DNA of 64,000 bases from Oscillospiraceae bacterium (GCA_017465745.1 JAFTVM010000069.1:1-64000), one strand, 5' to 3'; positions 9,287 to 18,407 are shown, counted from the first letter of the stretch. Notes: a model not told the origin generated them from the sequence alone. Made by a program: numbers and translations.

Positions 9287-9990
9287 CTTCTTAACCTCTT
9301 GAATGCATCGACTCCAAAAATCCTGTGGAGCGGCTTTGTTAATATGCTTCTGATGATTTTGCCTTTGCTCATCCAACTCTTGGAATACCAGTGGACAGAA
9401 ACCGAATTATTCGTCTTGTTCAGCCGGCCGGTGGGATCATCATAAGGGTTAAGCCAGTCAGCAGGAAGAATTTCAGCACCGGCAATATTCTGCCGTGTTC
9501 CGTCCAACCTCAAGCCAAAGGGCATCAGCGCTTCGGTGTTCAAGGCTGGACAGACAATCATGGGGTAGCTTCCATCAGCATTTGGCACGATCGCTTCATA
9601 TTTTCCCTTCATGGCCATAATGGTGGGATGCTTTGCTTCCGCGCCAAACCCCAGTCCAGTGGCAATATTATGGTCATTTTCAAAGCCATAAAACGCTTCA
9701 TATTGCAGCAGTTCGTCCGGCCTTTTCAGCAGTTCCACATCAGTATCAAAATAGACGCCGCCATGCTCCGCTACCACAAGCAGTCGGGCAAAATCACTCA
9801 GAAATGCCCACTTCCTGTTGTCATAGCAGTAACGGGTAAAGCTGTTGTAGTCCAGATCAAAATTATCCTCGTTCCACTCGATGATCTCGTAGTCAGGACA
9901 ATACTTTTTCCAGCTGGCTATGCACTTTTTAGCCAGTTTGGGCTTTTCGCCGCAGCCAAACCAGCAATAATGAATTTTCTTGGGAATCAT
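9283..9990 (-). CDS. glycosyltransferase family 32-like (DXD sugar transferase)
   Basis: 235 residues beginning MIPKKIHYCWFGCGEKPKLAKKCIASWKKYCPDYE, the recognisable start of the bacterial capsular GT32 / OCH1-like family, with the DXD motif in HGGVYFDTDVELLKRPDEL near residue 80. A later IVCPALNTEALMPFG segment and a C-terminal VHWYSKSWMS, a frequent ending in the family, support the call. It probably transfers a hexose using a divalent cation. The gene sits between a GT2 and a GT4 gene with a 4-nt overlap to the latter. Confidence 0.87.
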   Translation of the reverse strand: MIPKKIHYCWFGCGEKPKLAKKCIASWKKYCPDYEIIEWNEDNFDLDYNSFTRYCYDNRKWAFLSDFARLLVVAEHGGVYFDTDVELLKRPDELLQYEAFYGFENDHNIATGLGFGAEAKHPTIMAMKGKYEAIVPNADGSYPMIVCPALNTEALMPFGLRLDGTRQNIAGAEILPADWLNPYDDPTGRLNKTNNSVSVHWYSKSWMSKGKIIRSILTKPLHRIFGVDAFKRLRR

Positions 9991-10015
9991 ACTCGGCCCT
10001 CCGAATCGTATAGGG

Positions 10016-10816
10016 TTATACTTTGCGCTGCTGTTTCCGCATCCATTGTCTCAGTCTTGCAGGAACCAAACCGTTGATCATAGGGCTGCAGGCTTTCAGA
10101 TAACTCTTCGGTCCCAGCTTCAGCATCCTGCAGCCCTGCATGCGGACATAAACGGAATTAACCCGGTAGATATACTTCCGCCGATTCAATGCATTCTGGT
10201 CGTTTCTCATCCGGTAGAGCGGTTCCTGGATGTTATAGCCCCTATATCCGGCGGCATAGAGCTTGATCCAGAGATTGACATCTTCAACGCGAAGCATTCT
10301 TGGATCTTCTGTATAGCCGCCAACCGCATCCATGCATTCCTTTTTCATCAACACAGCGGCATGACAGAATGCAGTACCACCAACGGTATCCTCCGGTTGG
10401 GGGTATTCCGGACAGACAGCGCGTCCCCATTCACCGCTTTCATCAAACAATGTCATGGCGCTGCTGACAATCTGAAATTCCGGGTGGCTTTCAAGAAAAT
10501 GCAGTTGCTTTTCAAAGCGGTCCGGCATGCAATCGTCATCGCCATCCATCCGGGCAATGAATTCACCGGAGGCAACACGGAAGCAGCGGTTCAACGTTGC
10601 GTTCAGGCCCAGATTTTTCTCGTTGCGCAGCAGTACAATTCTGCTATCCTTAGATGCCAGCGTCTGTGCGACTTCGTATGTATTGTCCGAAGAACCGTCC
10701 TCGCAGAGGATCAGTTCCCAGTTCGAATAGGTTTGATTCTGAATGGATAAAACTGCCTGCTCAAGGGTGTCGGCGCAGTTGTAGATGCCCATCAGAATGG
10801 AGATTTTGCCACTCAT
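10016..10816 (-). CDS. glycosyltransferase family 2 (GT-A)
   Basis: 266 residues. GT-A motifs are ISILMGIYNCADTLEQAVLSIQNQTY, then LILCEDGSSDNT near residue 36-47, and RMDGDDDCMPDRF near 90, which supplies the DxD. The acceptor-side segment VEDVNLWIKLYAAGYRGYNI is typical of GT2 enzymes in capsule loci. The ATG at 10816 overlaps the licD-like stop by 4 nt, so the two genes are probably co-translated. Confidence 0.9.
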   Translation of the reverse strand: MSGKISILMGIYNCADTLEQAVLSIQNQTYSNWELILCEDGSSDNTYEVAQTLASKDSRIVLLRNEKNLGLNATLNRCFRVASGEFIARMDGDDDCMPDRFEKQLHFLESHPEFQIVSSAMTLFDESGEWGRAVCPEYPQPEDTVGGTAFCHAAVLMKKECMDAVGGYTEDPRMLRVEDVNLWIKLYAAGYRGYNIQEPLYRMRNDQNALNRRKYIYRVNSVYVRMQGCRMLKLGPKSYLKACSPMINGLVPARLRQWMRKQQRKV

Positions 10817-11649
10817 TTCTGAAGATTCAGCTCCTCATAATTATGCTCAAAATCAATGAGAATCGGATGATGCTTCCATACGCGCTCTTCCTCGGGCGGA
10901 AGCTGCATATAGTCGCCATATTCAGTTTTCAGGAAGGCATCATAGTCGGCAATACACCAATACTGTTTTCCGCAGTATCGAATCTGCTTCCTTTCTTCAA
11001 ACATGGTGGCAGCATGATATCTTCCGGCTGCAATGATCGTACTAGGAAAAAACCACTGCAAATCCTTCCTACCGTTCCATCTGCGGATAAACTTCTCACT
11101 GGCAGTACGTATTGTGGAACGAATTTCCTTGGGCATTGCCAGTAGAACTCGCTCTGCCATGCCGATCATACCTGTTGATCCGCTGGAGTACCCTCTGGTA
11201 TACAGCAGATTTACTGCGCAGGCAATATACTGTATCATCCGAGACAGCTTTCCGGGTGCAACACGATCCCCCGGGAAAATATCCACAAAAACACCTTTAT
11301 GGTATCCCTTCTCCCGCTCAGCCTCATCCTGAAGGAAAGTCGTATGATTCTTGCGAATCTTGGTGAATGTATTGGTATAGTCGGAATTTGTACGAATATT
11401 CTGAAGGATATACCCCTCCGGAGCAACATCATTCCAGATAGACAGCAGCTTTTCATAGTCCTCACGGGGCATCACAAGGTCGATATCATCATCCCAAGGA
11501 ATGAACCCGCCGTGACGTACCGCGCCGATTAGTGTTCCATAGGCAAGGGAGTAACGAAGACCATGCTCAGTGCAGACACAATGGATTACATCAAAAATTT
11601 CCTGCTCGACTTTCCAAACCTGTTCAATCTTTTGCTGGATATTTGACAA
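10813..11649 (-). CDS. LicD family protein (phosphocholine/phosphosugar transferase-like)
   Basis: 278 residues from a TTG at 11649, chosen because GAGG lies eight bases upstream and the LicD homology begins directly after it; the frame stays open to another TTG at 11772. The LicD core reads HGLRYSLAYGTLIGAVRHGGFIPWDDDIDLVM, with the acidic cluster typical of the nucleotidyltransferase-like active site, then DYEKLLSIW. LicD enzymes attach phosphocholine, phosphoethanolamine or sugar phosphates to surface glycans. No choline kinase or cytidylyltransferase gene is visible here, so the transferred group is open. The poor start and 192-nt gap to the EpsG gene set it apart from its tightly packed neighbours. 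Confidence 0.85.
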   Translation of the reverse strand: MSNIQQKIEQVWKVEQEIFDVIHCVCTEHGLRYSLAYGTLIGAVRHGGFIPWDDDIDLVMPREDYEKLLSIWNDVAPEGYILQNIRTNSDYTNTFTKIRKNHTTFLQDEAEREKGYHKGVFVDIFPGDRVAPGKLSRMIQYIACAVNLLYTRGYSSGSTGMIGMAERVLLAMPKEIRSTIRTASEKFIRRWNGRKDLQWFFPSTIIAAGRYHAATMFEERKQIRYCGKQYWCIADYDAFLKTEYGDYMQLPPEEERVWKHHPILIDFEHNYEELNLQK

Positions 11650-11841
11650 AATCAAAACCTCACTTTGTGATGAATTGCCCCCAAACGGAGCACCTATGTA
11701 GAAAATGGAACGACAAGCAAAACAATGATGATTCATCGCATTATAACCTGTCACCACTTCAATCTCAACCAAGATCCCACACGCATCCCGCAGGCTGCGC
11801 GGGCAGTCTATGCACCTTATTTCTTACAACACGAACAAGAA

Positions 11842-12993
11842 TTAACCAAACAGGCTCTGAATAAACTGCCACATGGTAATTGCAGCATAGTCATTGTTAA
11901 AGTTCTTGGATACAGTGAATTCGAACATAAAGTATGCAAAATATAGAATAACCGCAAGTGTTGTGATCATTTGCGCAGACTGTTTCGTAAACAGTTTTTT
12001 GATCATCCACGGCAGTGCAACTGCAGTTGCGATCTCAAAGTACGCTGCCATTCGTGCATACAGATTGGCACCCTGTACCAGTCCAATGGTCAGGATAAAT
12101 GCACTGACCAGGCTCATATTCACAAACAAATTCTCGGTTCGTGTAGAGTCAGTGAACAATCTGCGGTGTAGCACCAATGCCACTATGGCAGGAACCCAAT
12201 ATACAAGCACTCTCAGTATATTGATCTGATGGTCATCAAATACCTCAATTTCCGCCACCAGTGCGCCAATAGACTGGGCATACTCCATGAAGGCACCCAA
12301 TGTAGCATCATAGGTTGCCATGGCGAACAGCGTTGCTCCCAGCAAAATCCAGGTAACCTTTCCCCAGGGCTTTTCCAAAAGCAACGGCACGATCGCAAAC
12401 ATAAACGCATGGGTATGAAACATGATTGCCACGAAAACCAGAAGATAGAACTGCACATATTTCCTGTCAATTGCATAAGGCAGCGCCAGCAGTAGGAAAA
12501 ACATTGCAAGACACTGTTTCAGTGCCGCAACATACATGACATAAGTTCCTATGGAAAAGAAAATCAGCAAGCTGAACGCCGGATTAACAGAATATCTTTT
12601 GCATAACTTTACAACAGCAAAGCTGCTTAAAACAGCCGGAAATAAAAAATAAATATGATAATTTTCCGTTAGGTCGTGTATCAGGCTCCGGTAAAACATG
12701 GACCATGGATTGCCTGTCCAATCGGTAAATGTTCCGTTTGCAAGTCCCTCCGCAACCGACTCAGCTTCTTGAAAGGTTGTTATATATGTGTATGTGTCAT
12801 TATACGAAACTCTCAAAAAACTGAATGCAGAAAGCCAGAAAATAACAATCATTGTGAAAAAGTCAGTTTTCTTCCGCATAAAATGGTATCTACCGCTCTG
12901 ACTTCCCTGAATTTGGCTTCTAACAGGATAATACACCTGAGACAGGTACATCAGAAAAACTGTACCCCAATATAGCATAATGAGTTTCTGCAT
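11842..12993 (-). CDS. EpsG family membrane protein (probable glycan polymerase)
   Basis: 383 residues, strongly hydrophobic with about ten membrane spans. The first extracytoplasmic loop holds the family hallmark RVSYNDTYTYITTFQEAES near residue 60. EpsG-type proteins are thought to act as Wzy-like polymerases for exopolysaccharides; that is family knowledge, not shown here. It is the first gene of the glycan operon, with the ATG at 12993 preceded by GAGG nine bases upstream and a consensus promoter at 13057-13085. Confidence 0.85.
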   Translation of the reverse strand: MQKLIMLYWGTVFLMYLSQVYYPVRSQIQGSQSGRYHFMRKKTDFFTMIVIFWLSAFSFLRVSYNDTYTYITTFQEAESVAEGLANGTFTDWTGNPWSMFYRSLIHDLTENYHIYFLFPAVLSSFAVVKLCKRYSVNPAFSLLIFFSIGTYVMYVAALKQCLAMFFLLLALPYAIDRKYVQFYLLVFVAIMFHTHAFMFAIVPLLLEKPWGKVTWILLGATLFAMATYDATLGAFMEYAQSIGALVAEIEVFDDHQINILRVLVYWVPAIVALVLHRRLFTDSTRTENLFVNMSLVSAFILTIGLVQGANLYARMAAYFEIATAVALPWMIKKLFTKQSAQMITTLAVILYFAYFMFEFTVSKNFNNDYAAITMWQFIQSLFG

Positions 12994-13056
12994 TACAACG
13001 TCCTCTTACATAATAATCTCAAGCAATCGAAAGCGCACAACTTCCCTTTTAACTTT

Positions 13057-13085
13057 ATTATATATTGCTTCAAACGAATTGTAAA
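13057..13085 (-). promoter_or_regulatory. sigma-A-type promoter of the glycan operon
   Basis: On the minus strand TTTACA (13085-13080) is followed after exactly 17 bp by TATAAT (13062-13057). Transcription should start near 13050, giving a leader of about 57 nt before the EpsG-like gene. It is the only strong promoter I see for the 13 genes down to position 1. Confidence 0.7.
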
Positions 13086-13234
13086 CCCGGAAATCAAAGA
13101 AATGGACGAAGGACGATGCTATTATAATGCGACTCATTGCCAAAAGGCCCACAGGAGTCATGACAAAGGCACCTTCGTAATGGCAACGGCATGCAATTTC
13201 AGCTTTTGCGCCAATCGCGCCGCCATTTCCAAAA

Positions 13235-13641
13235 CTACACGCTCATTAAATTATGCCTTGCTCTCCCAATAAACCCGACAGCTCGGAAATACTCCATTCT
13301 ATCCAATATCTTTGCAATTTCTCTTGGACAGAAATTCTCCATTTCATCACACAAAACAACATCCGCTTCAAACGGGAATTCTCTCTGTTTTCTTCTGTAT
13401 TTTCCTGCAATTGCGGGATCCGATCGTGCAGTTTGCGCACAATTTATCTGCATTGCATCTGCACATCCAGGGCGGGTTCCGTTTGTTTACAGCAAGCCCA
13501 GTCAGAAAACGGATAAAGACCATGCTTTTTTCTTGGCGTACCCGTTTTTCTCGCAACAAACGGTCCGATCCCCAATCTGGATAACATATCGTCTGGGTAA
13601 AATACTCCGGACTGCGTTCGGAAAGCACAGGACTCTCCCAC
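13235..13641 (-). pseudogene. possible decayed coding remnant, unassigned
   Basis: Between the glycan promoter and the MFS gene there is about 750 bp without an intact gene. On the minus strand coding-like sequence appears in pieces in different frames: a GESCAF...GIGPFVARKTG stretch, then FIRFLTGLAVNKRNPPW, and finally FEADVVLCDEMENFCPREIAKILDRM ending at a stop at 13235. The pieces could be one gene broken by frameshifts. I do not recognise the family, and the case rests only on residue composition. Confidence 0.2.
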
Positions 13642-13694
13642 GGACTAAAAAAGTGTCCACCGGACTGGTGACGCCCTTTACAATCCTCTATTCC

Positions 13695-13744
13695 GCCAAT
13701 AAGAAAGCCACCCCGTTGGGGTGGCTTTCTTATTGGCCTTTTTT
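13695..13744. terminator. long perfect hairpin terminator
   Basis: A 20-bp perfect stem (13695-13714 with 13718-13737, loop GTT) is followed on the plus strand by C and six T. On the minus strand the upper stem is followed by TTTCTTATT, so it can also end the MFS transcript. The strong plus-strand U-tract is odd because no plus-strand gene is evident upstream. Confidence 0.85.
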
Positions 13745-13827
13745 GATCACTTTAGATGCAGCCGCGTAAGTTCCCCGCAAAAGTTTCGATTATTCTTCTC
13801 CGCGTCATGAACTTATACAGTTGAGAA

Positions 13828-14991
13828 CTATGCTTTCTTACGAAATGCCACCGCAAGAGCAAACATGGATGCAACAAGCAGTACCGGCGTAATCACCAGG
13901 GCGGGCACATAGGTGCCGAACATGTCGTAGACCATGCCCCAGGCGGGGGTCGCCACGAAGGACGTCACGGAGCTGCAGCTGAGAACCACCGACCAGATGG
14001 CGGTGTAGTCCCGTCCGCCGAAGATCTCACGGATGACGATGGGCATCAGCGTGCTGACAGCGCCGAAGCCCATGGTCAGGCAGATCAGCGCAGGATACAC
14101 CCACACCCCCAGCGCCAGCATACAGTAGCCCGCGGCGTAGAGAACGAGGATGACGAGCATGGTCTTTCGGATGCCCAGCTTGCTGCACACCAGACCCTCG
14201 ATGACGGTTGCCGCGGCACCGAGGGCGGTCATGACGGAGATCATCAGGCTGATCTGCTCCGTGCCGTGCCCCATGCCACCCAGCAGGGAGGGCAGATGCT
14301 GGGAAACACAGCTGGCAGTGATCATGATGCACATGGTCAGCGCCACCAGGATAAAGGGCAGGCTGCGGAAGGCTTCCTTCTTGGAAGTGCCTTCAACCTC
14401 GGCTTTTGCATCACTGCTGGCGGCGGAGATTTTCTGCCTGCCCAGGATCAGTGCAGCAAGAATTGCCAGCACCAGCCAGCACAGACCCAGCAGCCGGTAG
14501 CCGAACCGCCAGCCCAGATTTTCGATGAGCTTGGGGAACGCCATGCTCCAGATCACGCCGCCGATGCCGGAGCCGGTCATGACCAGACCCAGGATCGCCG
14601 CCGCGTCGCTGCTGCGGTAGGAGTGCTGGACGATGACATTGGCAGCCAGATACACGCAGGTGGATCCGAAGAAGCCCATGGCGGCGCCCGTCAGATAGAA
14701 CATCCACAGGGAAGTGGAGAAGGACAGCCCCAGCGCACCGGCTGCGACCCAGAAGGCACTGACCAGGATCACGCCCCGGACACCGTGCTTATTCATGTAG
14801 CTGCCGAGAATGGAAGTGCTGATGGCTCCGGCAGCCACCATCAGACTGTAATACAGCGTGAAACTGCCCCGGCCGAAGCCCAGATCCGAGCAGACAGGCT
14901 CCACGAAGAATGCCAGCGCCGTGGACTGCAGGCTCATGGTGATCATCAGAAAAAAGGCGGCCACCGCCGGACGAAGATTGCGTTTTGACAT
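13828..14991 (-). CDS. MFS transporter, oxalate/formate-antiporter-like (OFA) subfamily
   Basis: 387 residues with twelve predicted membrane helices. The N-terminal half begins RPAVAAFFLMITMSLQSTALAFFVEPVCSDLGFGRGSFTLYYSL, reminiscent of OFA and monocarboxylate carriers; the GSGIGGVIWSMAFP segment near 140 and the GRDYTAIWSVVLSCSSV segment near 330 are also typical. It should be a proton- or anion-coupled carrier of a small organic acid, but the substrate is not readable. It is monocistronic. The upstream region carries an inverted repeat at 15098-15130 that may be its operator. Confidence 0.8.
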   Translation of the reverse strand: MSKRNLRPAVAAFFLMITMSLQSTALAFFVEPVCSDLGFGRGSFTLYYSLMVAAGAISTSILGSYMNKHGVRGVILVSAFWVAAGALGLSFSTSLWMFYLTGAAMGFFGSTCVYLAANVIVQHSYRSSDAAAILGLVMTGSGIGGVIWSMAFPKLIENLGWRFGYRLLGLCWLVLAILAALILGRQKISAASSDAKAEVEGTSKKEAFRSLPFILVALTMCIMITASCVSQHLPSLLGGMGHGTEQISLMISVMTALGAAATVIEGLVCSKLGIRKTMLVILVLYAAGYCMLALGVWVYPALICLTMGFGAVSTLMPIVIREIFGGRDYTAIWSVVLSCSSVTSFVATPAWGMVYDMFGTYVPALVITPVLLVASMFALAVAFRKKA

Positions 14992-15097
14992 AGGATTTCC
15001 TCCACTTTACTTCACTTATGACATTATAAGGAAATCCATAAATGATGTCAATGAGCCATGAAGCATAACTGTATTTCGGATTTTATGCTTGACAAAA

Positions 15098-15130
15098 AGT
15101 TGACAAGCTTCTTGTCGAAACTTGTCAACT
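15098..15130. promoter_or_regulatory. inverted-repeat operator upstream of the MFS gene
   Basis: AGTTGACAAG (15098-15107) and CTTGTCAACT (15121-15130) form a perfect 10-bp inverted repeat with a 13-bp spacer. Extra half-sites TTGACAA (15089-15095) and CTTGTC lie on both sides. It is about 110-140 bp upstream of the MFS start, and no regulator gene is adjacent. The rest of 14992-15322 is AT-rich and I see no gene in it. Confidence 0.5.
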
Positions 15131-15322
15131 TATCTTGTCTTGTATGTACACTATAGATATTTTCTATTCAGAAAATTTGAAAAATAAATATTTTCGAAAA
15201 AAGTATCGTTTTTGTACCCAGGAAAGTTCGAGGAAATTTTTGGTATTTTTTGCTTTTGAGATACCTTTTTAGACACTTGAATTCGCAATCGAAGGCACTC
15301 AAACTCAACAATATCTCCTCTT

Positions 15323-16006
15323 CTATTGATAATATTCTAACATATCTTCCAACCGAATGCAAGCCAATTTCTTGATTGGCATCTCATAACCGCAGCCACA
15401 GTCGATATCGATGAAGCCTGGACCGTGATAGATCTTCAGGTGATCTCCTCTGTTCTCCAAATCCGTGGCGAAGGCGATTCTTTCTTTCTCCGGCTTGATC
15501 AGGCTCAGCACCTTGGTATGGCCGACGATTACCTGAAATCCGGGCTTCGGGTTGGGAGCATCCATGCTTGGTCGGAGCCATACTTCGTCATGGACATTCT
15601 CAGCCGGGAATCCATGCACAAGGTAGAAGTTCCGTCCATTGATCGTCAGCTCCAGGTGAGTAGGGAGCGTCTGCAGGTATTCCAGAATTGCCCGCTGCTC
15701 TCTGGCCTTGCGTTTCAGATACGATGCCTTGGTTGGTGCGTTGCCGTTTCGGTTCCAGCGGCGGATTTCCTCGCCGGAGGCATCCGGGCTGAAATACTGC
15801 AGCATCATATACTCATGGTTGCCCAGAAGCATCACCATGTTCGGAGTCTGCATGATTTCCTGGAGGAGCGTGATTCCATCCGGACCACGGTCAACAACGT
15901 CACCCAATATGTACATCGTATCGTCTGCACAGAAGCGGATCTTCTCTAACATCGCATGGAAGCGATCTGCTTCGCCATGGACATCGGCCACCACATAGTG
16001 CGCCAT
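15323..16006 (-). CDS. metallophosphoesterase / serine-threonine protein phosphatase-like
   Basis: 227 residues from the ATG at 16006, chosen for the AGGGGAGGAG ribosome site just upstream. The calcineurin-like phosphoesterase motifs are complete: VVADVHGEAD (metal-binding D-x-H) at residues 5-14, ILGDVVDRGPDG near 40, LGNHEYMML near 70, a histidine in VHGFPAE and IVGHTKVLS near 170. The protein resembles PrpA/B or symmetrical Ap4A hydrolase-type enzymes and is cytosolic. Substrate is unknown. The start lies inside the 3' end of the DUF1016 gene. Confidence 0.88.
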   Translation of the reverse strand: MAHYVVADVHGEADRFHAMLEKIRFCADDTMYILGDVVDRGPDGITLLQEIMQTPNMVMLLGNHEYMMLQYFSPDASGEEIRRWNRNGNAPTKASYLKRKAREQRAILEYLQTLPTHLELTINGRNFYLVHGFPAENVHDEVWLRPSMDAPNPKPGFQVIVGHTKVLSLIKPEKERIAFATDLENRGDHLKIYHGPGFIDIDCGCGYEMPIKKLACIRLEDMLEYYQ

Positions 16007-16581
16007 GGTACTCCTCCCCTCTTTGGTCTTCCCCGGCATTGTCGCAACAGCAGCACACGCTGTTCGACGTGCTGGTTAAAATATGCAACAGCGTTCCGGA
16101 TGGAACCGCTGATTGTTTCTGCTTCATTGGTGCCATTATCGCATACTTCCTGCTCAATATCCAGAACAATTTCCAGATGAGCCAGCTCTGCGATTCTGGC
16201 AGTCAGCTCGGTCTTGGACCAGCCGAACTGCCGGGCAGCCCGGAGATACCATTCCCGGAGCTCCATCGTCAGATCGGCTTCCATGATCACAACGTTCTGC
16301 GTCCAACTGAGATTCATAGCCAGGGACAGCAGAACAGGATGATTTTCATAGGTGCGGCAGAAATCCCGCATCCGGCGCAGATTTCTGGGAGAGAACCCCT
16401 GAACATCCGAGTAGCGCTTACGCAGATACTCCGCGGCAGCAACGGCGGCACCCTTTTCGGTTCGCCGGCACACAGCCTGACCGATCAGAGTATACAGTTC
16501 CATCTGCTCCTTGCCGGTTGCCATGGCAGCATCGAGTGCCGCATACATTTCGCTGTAGTCGATGTTCTTTCGGATGTTCAT
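15946..16581 (-). CDS. DUF1016 N-terminal domain protein (YhcG-like, no nuclease domain)
   Basis: 211 residues from the ATG at 16581, preceded by AGAAGGAGG. The segment YSEMYAALDAAMATGKEQMELYTLIGQAVCRRT followed by YLRKRYSDVQGFSPRNLRRMRDFCRTYENHPVL and LSWTQNVVIM is the helical DUF1016_N domain (residues about 10-130). In the YhcG family this precedes a PD-(D/E)XK nuclease domain that is missing here; the tail after 130 is short, and its last 20 residues overlap the phosphatase gene by 61 nt and look non-native. It is either a stand-alone domain or a truncated relic. Confidence 0.65.
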   Translation of the reverse strand: MNIRKNIDYSEMYAALDAAMATGKEQMELYTLIGQAVCRRTEKGAAVAAAEYLRKRYSDVQGFSPRNLRRMRDFCRTYENHPVLLSLAMNLSWTQNVVIMEADLTMELREWYLRAARQFGWSKTELTARIAELAHLEIVLDIEQEVCDNGTNEAETISGSIRNAVAYFNQHVEQRVLLLRQCRGRPKRGGVPWRTMWWPMSMAKQIASMRC

Positions 16582-16618
16582 TTCATTGCCTCCTTCTGCA
16601 TTTTTATGCACCGTATAT

Positions 16619-16655
16619 GAAAAGCCGCCCTACTGTCATTAGAACAGCAGGGCGG
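16619..16655 (-). terminator. terminator of the duplicated ABC operon
   Basis: CCGCCCTACTGT (16625-16636) pairs with ACAGCAGGGCGG (16644-16655), one mismatch, followed on the minus strand by CTTTTCATATAC. It lies downstream of the ABC permease stop and just upstream of the DUF1016 ribosome site, so it could also attenuate that gene. A close relative is at 29979-30005. Confidence 0.75.
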
Positions 16656-16702
16656 TCTCTTCTGAGAATTAATTAGTACTTTTCAAGCCTCTCATTTGCT
16701 TA

Positions 16703-17494
16703 TTAAACCAAACTTGTCTTTTTAAGGATCTGGCAGCTGATAGCACCTAAGCCAATGCTAAGCACCACACCGCCAGCAAGGCAGCCCAGGACATGGACGA
16801 TTCCTGCGTCCAGGGGCGTCAGCATGGGGATCATCATAAACAGGAACATCCCTGTCATCATGGAACCCACCAGGCTCAGCCACAGCTTCTGCTTGGCACC
16901 CACGCTCCACAGCAGATACAGGGGCACGAATACCAGCGCCAGCAGCAGCTTGGATGCCATACACAGCATCAGGTTGGCATCCTCCCGCAGGTCGAAGGGC
17001 AGGCCGGAGATTGCACCGCCCAGCATGGTGCCCAGGAAGAAGGCCAGAAGCATCAGCACGCTGCCCGCAAAGCAGACCAGTGTTTTGGAAATCACATAAT
17101 CCGCCTTCTTCGCCCGGACGGTGAACAGATTCTTGGCGTAGCCGCTGCGGAAATCCGCCGCTACGAAGCAGCCCACCAGCACCGCCGCGAAGAAGTACAA
17201 AAGGTTGATATTGCACATGGTGGTCATATCCATGGCCATAGGATTGTAATCGGCGCTGCCCACCGCGATGATCTGCCAGGCGCTGTCGAAGGCCTCCATG
17301 ACCGTCTCCACGCCGGTCTGGGGATTGATGGAAACACTGCCGTCCATCATGGTGGTCATCACCAGGATCAGAATTGGGATCACCAGGCAGGAACCAGCCA
17401 TGATGTAAAGCAGGGGCTGGGTGAACATCCGGCGGAAATCCACATGGAGCATGGTTCTCAGCCGCTTGCCGAAACCGATATGTTCAAATTTCAT
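16703..17494 (-). CDS. ABC-2 type permease (copy 2 of a tandem pair)
   Basis: 263 residues with six hydrophobic segments, the BcrB/lantibiotic-immunity permease layout. The N-terminus FEHIGFGKRLRTMLHVDFRRMFTQPLLYIM closely parallels that of the permease at 18408-19235, so the two came from a duplication. The large loop after the first helix (residues 50-90) includes SAWQIIAVGSADYN. With the adjacent ATPase it should form an exporter, perhaps for an antimicrobial peptide or lipid; the substrate is unknown. It is the last gene before the terminator at 16619-16655. Confidence 0.85.
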   Translation of the reverse strand: MKFEHIGFGKRLRTMLHVDFRRMFTQPLLYIMAGSCLVIPILILVMTTMMDGSVSINPQTGVETVMEAFDSAWQIIAVGSADYNPMAMDMTTMCNINLLYFFAAVLVGCFVAADFRSGYAKNLFTVRAKKADYVISKTLVCFAGSVLMLLAFFLGTMLGGAISGLPFDLREDANLMLCMASKLLLALVFVPLYLLWSVGAKQKLWLSLVGSMMTGMFLFMMIPMLTPLDAGIVHVLGCLAGGVVLSIGLGAISCQILKKTSLV

Positions 17495-17495
17495 A

Positions 17496-18395
17496 TTACC
17501 GTCCCTCCTTCATCAGGTCGATGTAGTATTCTTCCAGACCGACCTTTTCCGTCATGACTTCGCTGACGAGAATGCCGTTTTCGTACAGATAAGAGACGAT
17601 TTCTTCTGCCCCAACGGCGTCGTAGACCCGGATGCGGTCCTGGTCGTCTTCCTCCACCCGGCTGTATTTGCAGGCCAGCAATGCTTTTGCCCGGCTCTGC
17701 TCTCTGGCTTTCAGCGCCACGAAGGTGCGGCAGTCCGCATCCAGTTCGGCGGCGGTCATCTCCCGGATCATTCTGCCGCCCCGGACAATGCCGTAGTGGG
17801 TGGCGACCTTTTCCAGCTCCCCCAGCACATGGGAGGAGATGACCACGGTGCAGCCCAGATTCTTCGTAATATCCACCAGGACTTCCCGCATGATCCGCAT
17901 ACCGTCCACGTCCAAACCGTTGATGGGCTCGTCCAGGATCAGCAGCCTGGGATCACCCAGCAGGGCAAAGGCGATGCCGATACGCTGCTTCATGCCCAAA
18001 GAGCAATTTTTGAATTTATTGGATGCCGCACCCTCCATGCGGACCAGCTTCAGCACCTTCCGCACTTCCGTTTCCGCGTTTTGGATGCCCAGATTCGCCG
18101 CCTGCAGCAGCATATTGTTCCACACCGTATCATTGGGGAAGCAGCCGGGGGCTTCGATCAGAACACCCATCTTTGCACGGACGTCCGCATCGGTATGGGG
18201 ACGGTCAAACAGCCTGATGCTGCCGCTGTCTGCGTGGATCAAGCCGCAGATCAGCTTTTCCGTGGTGGACTTGCCGGAGCCGTTCTCACCGATCAGACCA
18301 TAGATGGCGCCCACGGGAACGGTCATATTCAGCCCCGCAAGGGCCTGCTTTTCCTTGTAGCTTTTGGTCAGGCCTTTGATTTCAATCGCATTCAT
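17496..18395 (-). CDS. ABC transporter ATP-binding protein, BcrA-like (copy 2)
   Basis: 299 residues. Walker A is GENGSGKSTTEK (about residues 36-47), the signature is CSLGMKQRIGIAFALLG (near 135) and Walker B is LLILDEPINGLD (near 153), followed by the switch histidine in VVISSHVLGELEK. The C-terminal extension of about 80 residues is that of BcrA-type ATPases. It is the same length as the copy at 19239-20138 and alignable over its whole length. One nucleotide separates it from its permease gene. Confidence 0.92.
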   Translation of the reverse strand: MNAIEIKGLTKSYKEKQALAGLNMTVPVGAIYGLIGENGSGKSTTEKLICGLIHADSGSIRLFDRPHTDADVRAKMGVLIEAPGCFPNDTVWNNMLLQAANLGIQNAETEVRKVLKLVRMEGAASNKFKNCSLGMKQRIGIAFALLGDPRLLILDEPINGLDVDGMRIMREVLVDITKNLGCTVVISSHVLGELEKVATHYGIVRGGRMIREMTAAELDADCRTFVALKAREQSRAKALLACKYSRVEEDDQDRIRVYDAVGAEEIVSYLYENGILVSEVMTEKVGLEEYYIDLMKEGR

Positions 18396-18407
18396 CTCGC
18401 CGCCTCC

